Shown here: piece by piece, positions 31,240-34,886 of the stretch | Layout: each line of letters begins with the position of its first letter | Position numbering within the stretch: position 1 is the stretch's first letter | Source of the DNA: an uncultured Sutterella sp. | GTDB taxonomy: Bacteria; Pseudomonadota; Gammaproteobacteria; Burkholderiales; Burkholderiaceae_F | Direction of reading: 5' to 3' | Length of the DNA: 34,886 nt | Assembly (NCBI GenBank): GCA_900315045.1 | Contig: OMXR01000011.1 | Location: forward strand, 1-34,886 | The notes under the pieces: model-generated | Databases searched by the model: none | Seen by the model: only the letters and a program-made list of their open reading frames with translations | What the model was told of the DNA's origin: nothing | Translations under genes and position numbers: made by a program

Positions 31240-32079
31240 ATGGACAATCCCCAGAATGTCATGATCGTGACGGGCGCCGGGCAGATCAGCCTTGCCATCA
31301 CGCGCCGCATGGGCTGCGGCAAGAAAATCATCCTCGGCGACAAGCGCATCGAAAACGCCAATGCCGTCGCGGCCGTGCTCAACGCCGCCGGCTTCGATGC
31401 CACGCCGTTCGAGATGGATCTTTCCGACCGGGATTCGATTCAGAGAATGATCCGATTTGCGCAGACCTTCGGCCCCGTCAAATACCTCGTCAACGGGGCG
31501 GGCGTCTCGCCCTCGCAGGCATCGATCGAAACGATTCTCAAGGTGGATCTCTACGGCACCGCGGTGCTCCTTGAGGAAGCCGGCAAGGTGATCTGCCGCG
31601 GCGGCTGCGGCGTGACGATCTCGAGCCAGTCGGGCTTTCGCATGCCGGCGCTCACGGCCGAGCAGGACAGAGCGCTCGCGATGACGCCCTCGGAGGATCT
31701 GCTCGGACTGGATTTCCTGCAGCCGGGCAAAATCCGGGACACGCTGCACGCGTACCAGCTCGCCAAGCGCTGCAACGAGAAGCGCACCATGTACGAGGCC
31801 GTGCGCTGGGGCGAGCGCGGCGCCCGCATCAACGCCATTGCCCCGGGGATCATCGTGACGCCGCTTGCCATCGACGAATTCAACGGGCCGCGCGGAGACT
31901 TCTACAAGAACATGTTCGCCAAGTGCCCGGCCGGACGCCCGGGAACGGCAGACGAAGTCGCCGACGTGGCCGAGCTCTGCATGAGCGAGCGCGCCCAGTT
32001 CATCACCGGATCGACCTTTCTTGTGGACGGGGGCGCCACGGCAAGCTACTACTACGGTCCGCTCCAGCCAAAGGCCTGA
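31240..32079 (+). CDS. SDR-family oxidoreductase
   Basis: A 279-residue short-chain dehydrogenase. The dinucleotide-binding motif is TGAGQISLAI, later NGAG. The catalytic Tyr172 and Lys176 are in YQLAK, and a serine lies in TISSQSG (128-131). The C-terminal part (RINAIAPGIIVTPL, ITGSTFLVDGG) is typical of classical SDRs. It has a GAAAGGAG ribosome site. It is co-transcribed with the flavodoxin under the divergent LysR regulator. The substrate (a small alcohol, ketone or steroid-like compound) is not predictable from sequence. Confidence 0.92.
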   Translation: MDNPQNVMIVTGAGQISLAITRRMGCGKKIILGDKRIENANAVAAVLNAAGFDATPFEMDLSDRDSIQRMIRFAQTFGPVKYLVNGAGVSPSQASIETILKVDLYGTAVLLEEAGKVICRGGCGVTISSQSGFRMPALTAEQDRALAMTPSEDLLGLDFLQPGKIRDTLHAYQLAKRCNEKRTMYEAVRWGERGARINAIAPGIIVTPLAIDEFNGPRGDFYKNMFAKCPAGRPGTADEVADVAELCMSERAQFITGSTFLVDGGATASYYYGPLQPKA

Positions 32080-32109
32080 CCGGAGCCGGCAGGCGGCTCG
32101 GGCACTTTC

Positions 32110-32714
32110 CGAACCTGAGCTGCCAGAGCCATGCCCCGGGGCTTCAGGAGCTGTATCGAAAAGCGGCAGCAACGCGCAAATGCGACCACGGACAGCTGAT
32201 CAATCTGCTGCTCTGCCTGGCCGGGGAGATCCGCATCGCATTTCAAAGGAGTCATTTTGGAAAGAGTCTGGGCAAGAGTGCAGTAGCAGGCTGCCTGAGT
32301 CAACTCAAGGCAAAGGCTGAAAGCGCCGGTCTGAAAGTGATTGAAGCAGCTCCATACAAACTCAAGCTCAGTCAATATGATCCGTATACGGACTCATTCC
32401 GAAAGAAGCAGCTCAACGAGCGGTGGCATCGTGCAGGGACGGGTGACGAATACATCCAGAGGGATGTGCTGAGCGCCGCCCTTTTGTACTGTGCCGATCT
32501 TGAAACACAAAGCCATATTCCGAAAGCAGCCCTGGCGCTGCTTGAAGGTGCGAAACAGCTCCTGAAAGACGCGGGATATTGGGTAAGCAAGCCGACGAGT
32601 AGCCAGGATCCTTGTGATCCGAGGTTTGATCAAAAGGAGCGGAAGGAAAAGTCAGTGCTTGTTCCAAGGAAACCTTCCCGCTTGAGCAGGGAGTTGTTTA
32701 GTCCCTTGGCCTGA
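32110..32714 (+). pseudogene. 3' part of a TnpB-like transposase or RNA-guided nuclease gene
   Basis: An open frame of about 200 codons without a proper start. It encodes a C-terminal TnpB-like segment: LYRKAAATRKCDHGQLINLL, FGKSLG, LKLSQYDPYTDSFRKKQLNERW, then a QRDVLSAALL piece that corresponds to the last RuvC aspartate motif. The N-terminal two thirds, including the first two RuvC acidic residues, are missing. Base composition is visibly lower in GC than the flanks. A hairpin (TCCC 32676-32679, GGGA 32689-32692) near the right end resembles IS200/IS605-type end structures. The stop codon at 32712 lies in the interrupted cytochrome gene, so the native C-terminus is also altered. Confidence 0.7.
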
Positions 32715-32800
32715 TGGCGATCCGCAAGAAACTGGTCGGCGGCCTGTGCCGAAAAGGCAAGCAGAACCGATGCAGCGCAAAGCAGAATCCGGGTTCTCAT
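32696..32800 (-). pseudogene. 5' fragment of a periplasmic cytochrome c (c3-type) gene
   Basis: Starting at ATG 32800, with GAGGAG 6 nt upstream, the frame reads MRTRILLCAASVLLAFSAQA (signal peptide) and then ADQFLADRHQAKGLN. FLADRHxAKG is the stretch that precedes the first CxxCH in small multiheme cytochromes c of flavocytochrome systems. Here the sequence passes into transposase-derived sequence before any heme motif. No CxxCH codons occur on the far side of the element (32080-32110), so the rest of the gene was lost. The gene sits 110 nt downstream of the Tat flavoprotein gene on the same strand, the usual position of its electron-donor partner. Confidence 0.65.
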
Positions 32801-32875
32801 CCACATCTCCTCTTCAGGGAAGAGACGGCGCAGGCAAAACGCGCCACACGCCGCCTGAAGAAACAGATCGTCTCT

Positions 32876-32899
32876 GGTGCGGGAGTCATTTCCCGCACC
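32876..32899 (-). repeat. intercistronic hairpin between flavoprotein and cytochrome genes
   Basis: GGTGCGGG and CCCGCACC form a perfect 8-bp stem with an 8-nt loop, 12 nt after the flavoprotein stop codon. No U-tract follows in the minus-strand direction. It probably stabilises the upstream mRNA or attenuates read-through. Confidence 0.5.
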
Positions 32900-32910
32900 C
32901 CTAGATTCCG

Positions 32911-34515
32911 TTACTTCCAGGCCTTTAGCTTCGCTGCATTCTCTCCGGCAATCTTGCCGAAAATGATGGCGTCGGCGTTGGCGCAGGCTCCCTGATAGGT
33001 GAGGCCCCAGGTCGAGCCGAGCTCGCCGGCAACATACAGGCGCGGAATCGGCTTGCCGAACGGATCGACAACCTCGGCCTTCACGGACTTCTTCGGGCCG
33101 CCCATCGTGTGGTACATCACCGGCACGAGCTTCATCGCGTAGAACGGCGCCTTCTCAATCGGAGCGGACCAGGCCTTCACATCGCGCCCGATGAACACGG
33201 CCTTCATCTTCGGGTCGGCGGTCACGGTGCGTCCGTATTCCGTATCGATGCCCTCGGTCTTGAAGTCCTTGTTCCAGCGCTCCACCTGTGCCACGAGCAC
33301 CTTGGGATCGGGCATGCCGAGCTTTTTGGCGAGTTCCTCAATCGTATCGGCCTTGACGATGACGCCGCTTTCGATTTCCTTGCTGTTGTCCTTGCTCCAC
33401 TTGTAGCCCTCGCGGTTGATGGCGTAGCCCGAGGCGCCGGCGCTCATGATGGAGCCGGCCTCGATGTAGGTCGAGTCCATGATCATGAAGCACGGGATGC
33501 GCGGATAGCGGTGCTTGATCGCATCAAAGACGTTCACGCTCATCCACGAGCAGTGGTAATCGAGCTTCTTTTCGTTGACAAAGCGTCTGCCGTCCTGATC
33601 AACCCAGATGAATGCAGGCTGCCGGGTGACGAGCGCCATGCCGGCCTTGATGCCAGGAACCTGCACGCCGAGCGGAGCGGAGACCGAGTTCATGTGCCAG
33701 AGCGCAGCGCCTGCTCCCTGCGCCATCAGCAGTCCGTCGCCCGTGTGGCCGGGGCTGCCGAGGAAGCTCATCGGATTGCCGTAGATGTAGTTCTTCAGCA
33801 GATCCGGATTGCACTGGAAGCCGCCCGTGCAGATGATGACGGCCTTGGTGGCGCGCACATTGATGGGCTTGCCGTCCTGCAGAGCCTCAACGCCGATCAC
33901 CTCGCCGCCGCGCATGATCAGGCGCCGGGCGGGCGTGTTGAAGAGCACGGGAATCTTGCGGGCCTGGCAAGCGCGCTCAAAGATGCCGAAAAGCCTGTCA
34001 CCGCCCTTCTTGCCGGGAACCTTGCGCGGAGTGAGCTTGTTCACGCAGCCCGCTCCGGGCAGCTGCTGGTAGCCTGCGTGGCCATAGACGAAGAGTTCGA
34101 CGTTGGGGTCAAGGCTTTTCACATATTTGTCAAGCGTCATCGACTCGTGGCAGAAGATGCGCAGCAGTTCCGGATCCCACTCCGAGCGGGAAAGCTCATA
34201 AAGGGACTTCTGGAACTCGTAGTATTCCTCCTCGTTGGTCGGCACCACAAAGCCGCCTGCGGAAACGGAAACATTGCCGCCGCCCACATCAAGCTTTTCC
34301 AGGATCAGCACGCTTGCACCGGCATCCTTGGCGGCAATTGCAGCATTCGTGCCGGAGTTTCCATAGCCAAGGATCACCACCTCGGCAGTTTTCGCCCACT
34401 TCAGGCTCGAAGCATTCTTGACATTCTTGGCGCTCGCCATGCCTACCGGAGCGGTCATCGCAGCGGCAGCGGCGCCCTTGAGCAGCGTACGGCGAGAGGT
34501 CTTCATCATGTCCAT
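32911..34515 (-). CDS. Tat-exported FAD-dependent reductase, fumarate-reductase-like flavoprotein
   Basis: 534 residues. The twin-arginine signal KTSRRTLLKGAAAAAMTAP marks export of a folded, cofactor-loaded protein. The FAD-binding GYGNSG follows at about residue 50, with VLILEKLDVGGGNVSVSAGG, CTGGF, GHTGDGLLMAQGAGA and YHTMGGP. These match the FAD_binding_2 family of fumarate and urocanate reductases. The C-terminal active-site segment reads TYQGACANADAIIFGKIAG rather than NRLGGNA, so the arginine that serves as proton donor in fumarate reductases is absent. The substrate is therefore probably not fumarate. There is no fused heme domain, so it needs a separate electron donor; the likely partner gene downstream is truncated. 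ATG 34515 follows GGAGGA. Confidence 0.88.
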   Translation of the reverse strand: MDMMKTSRRTLLKGAAAAAMTAPVGMASAKNVKNASSLKWAKTAEVVILGYGNSGTNAAIAAKDAGASVLILEKLDVGGGNVSVSAGGFVVPTNEEEYYEFQKSLYELSRSEWDPELLRIFCHESMTLDKYVKSLDPNVELFVYGHAGYQQLPGAGCVNKLTPRKVPGKKGGDRLFGIFERACQARKIPVLFNTPARRLIMRGGEVIGVEALQDGKPINVRATKAVIICTGGFQCNPDLLKNYIYGNPMSFLGSPGHTGDGLLMAQGAGAALWHMNSVSAPLGVQVPGIKAGMALVTRQPAFIWVDQDGRRFVNEKKLDYHCSWMSVNVFDAIKHRYPRIPCFMIMDSTYIEAGSIMSAGASGYAINREGYKWSKDNSKEIESGVIVKADTIEELAKKLGMPDPKVLVAQVERWNKDFKTEGIDTEYGRTVTADPKMKAVFIGRDVKAWSAPIEKAPFYAMKLVPVMYHTMGGPKKSVKAEVVDPFGKPIPRLYVAGELGSTWGLTYQGACANADAIIFGKIAGENAAKLKAWK

Positions 34516-34563
34516 GGTCGTCCTCCGATGAGAGAGATAGAAATCGAACTGAGCAACGCCAGC

Positions 34564-34593
34564 ATTCCACAAGGGCAATTGCCCTTTGGACAA
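34564..34593 (-). promoter_or_regulatory. promoter with palindromic operator in its spacer
   Basis: On the minus strand, TTGTCC (34593-34588) and TGGAAT (34569-34564) are separated by 18 nt. The spacer is filled by the perfect 16-bp palindrome AAGGGCAATTGCCCTT (34571-34586) with one base on each side. This placement suits a repressor that blocks RNA polymerase or a MerR-type activator. Transcription would start some 40-45 nt upstream of the flavoprotein ATG. The boxes match consensus at four of six positions each. Confidence 0.6.
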
Positions 34594-34886
34594 TGTCTGT
34601 CGTTGATGCAACCAAGTCTGCGTCCGTGGGGCAACGCGCCAGATCCCGCCCCATGAGCCAAAAACTGCGGATCGTCCGTATCAGGGGAAAGCGGGAGACT
34701 GCTTTTTGGAGGATTGCAGCGCCCGAACTGAATTCGTGTTACGAAATTCCAGATTCTGGCCCCCTCCGAAGCGTCCCGCCGTCAGCAGAAAAGCCTGAAG
34801 CCAAAGGCGGGACGCTCCCCCACCGGGCACCCCCGCAAGGCGGTGCCCGGAGCCGGTCTCAAAGCCCGCTCTACGGCTGCTTGCCC
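34594..34886. other. right-end intergenic region with two strong hairpins
   Basis: No gene is visible. Two strong stems occur: AGCGTCCCGCC/GGCGGGACGCT (34770-34780, 34806-34816) and CCGGGCACC/GGTGCCCGG (34823-34831, 34842-34850). Neither has a clear T-tract on either strand. A minus-strand stop (34871-34873) preceded by only a few codons at the edge could be the end of a gene outside the window, for which the hairpins would be the 3' structures. That cannot be confirmed here. Confidence 0.4.

Noticed and set aside
1-34886. CRISPR array, tRNA or rRNA genes, prophage or integrase genes
   Set aside because: None was found: no regularly spaced repeats, no recognisable tRNA arms, no integrase or phage structural proteins.
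34871-34886. Minus-strand coding sequence ending at 34871
   Set aside because: Only a stop and about four codons lie inside the window, too little to call a gene.

Overview
Taxon and style. The window is GC-rich, tightly packed DNA from a Gram-negative bacterium: lipoproteins with lipoboxes, a Tat substrate, periplasmic binding proteins, a TAXI-TRAP transporter, HU and a probable sigma-54 promoter. Anaerobic redox genes (an [FeFe] hydrogenase, a secreted fumarate-reductase-like flavoprotein, a cytochrome c remnant) together with proteobacterial-style regulators suggest an anaerobic gut betaproteobacterium of the Sutterellaceae type. That placement is inferred from gene content and protein style; no rRNA gene is present.

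Layout. 1-4.7 kb: end of a membrane protein, a frameshifted LysR gene, and a TAXI-TRAP uptake system (binding protein plus fused permease) behind a sigma-54-like promoter. 4.7-8.8 kb: a two-gene [FeFe] hydrogenase operon in which the partner fuses the iron-sulfur end of NuoF to a GltD-like flavin domain. 8.8-12.5 kb: a PAS-GGDEF gene, the tail of a lost relative, tRNA pseudouridine synthase TruC and a dCMP deaminase. 12.7-16.2 kb: a complete ECF nickel/cobalt importer in nikKMLQO order, then HU. 16.7-22.6 kb: a lipoprotein acid phosphatase, a membrane GGDEF protein, a second phosphatase-like lipoprotein that has lost its catalytic histidines, and a large lipoprotein of unknown function with a histone-H1-like tail. 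22.6-29.4 kb, minus strand: a complete Wadjet (jetABCD) anti-plasmid operon. 29.6-32.1 kb: a LysR regulator divergent from a flavodoxin and an SDR dehydrogenase. 32.1-34.9 kb: a truncated TnpB-like transposase that has cut off a cytochrome c gene, downstream of a Tat-exported flavoprotein whose promoter spacer is filled by a perfect palindrome.

How it fits together. The window combines redox metabolism (soluble hydrogenase, exported flavin reductase), metal and solute uptake, c-di-GMP signalling and defence. The strongest known system is Wadjet. The least described items are the NuoF-tail/GltD fusion beside hydA, the active/inactive phosphatase lipoprotein pair with the large tailed lipoprotein, and an AT-rich repeat of about 48 bp that flanks the PAS-GGDEF gene and may recur near the Wadjet operon. 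No tRNA, rRNA or CRISPR array was seen.
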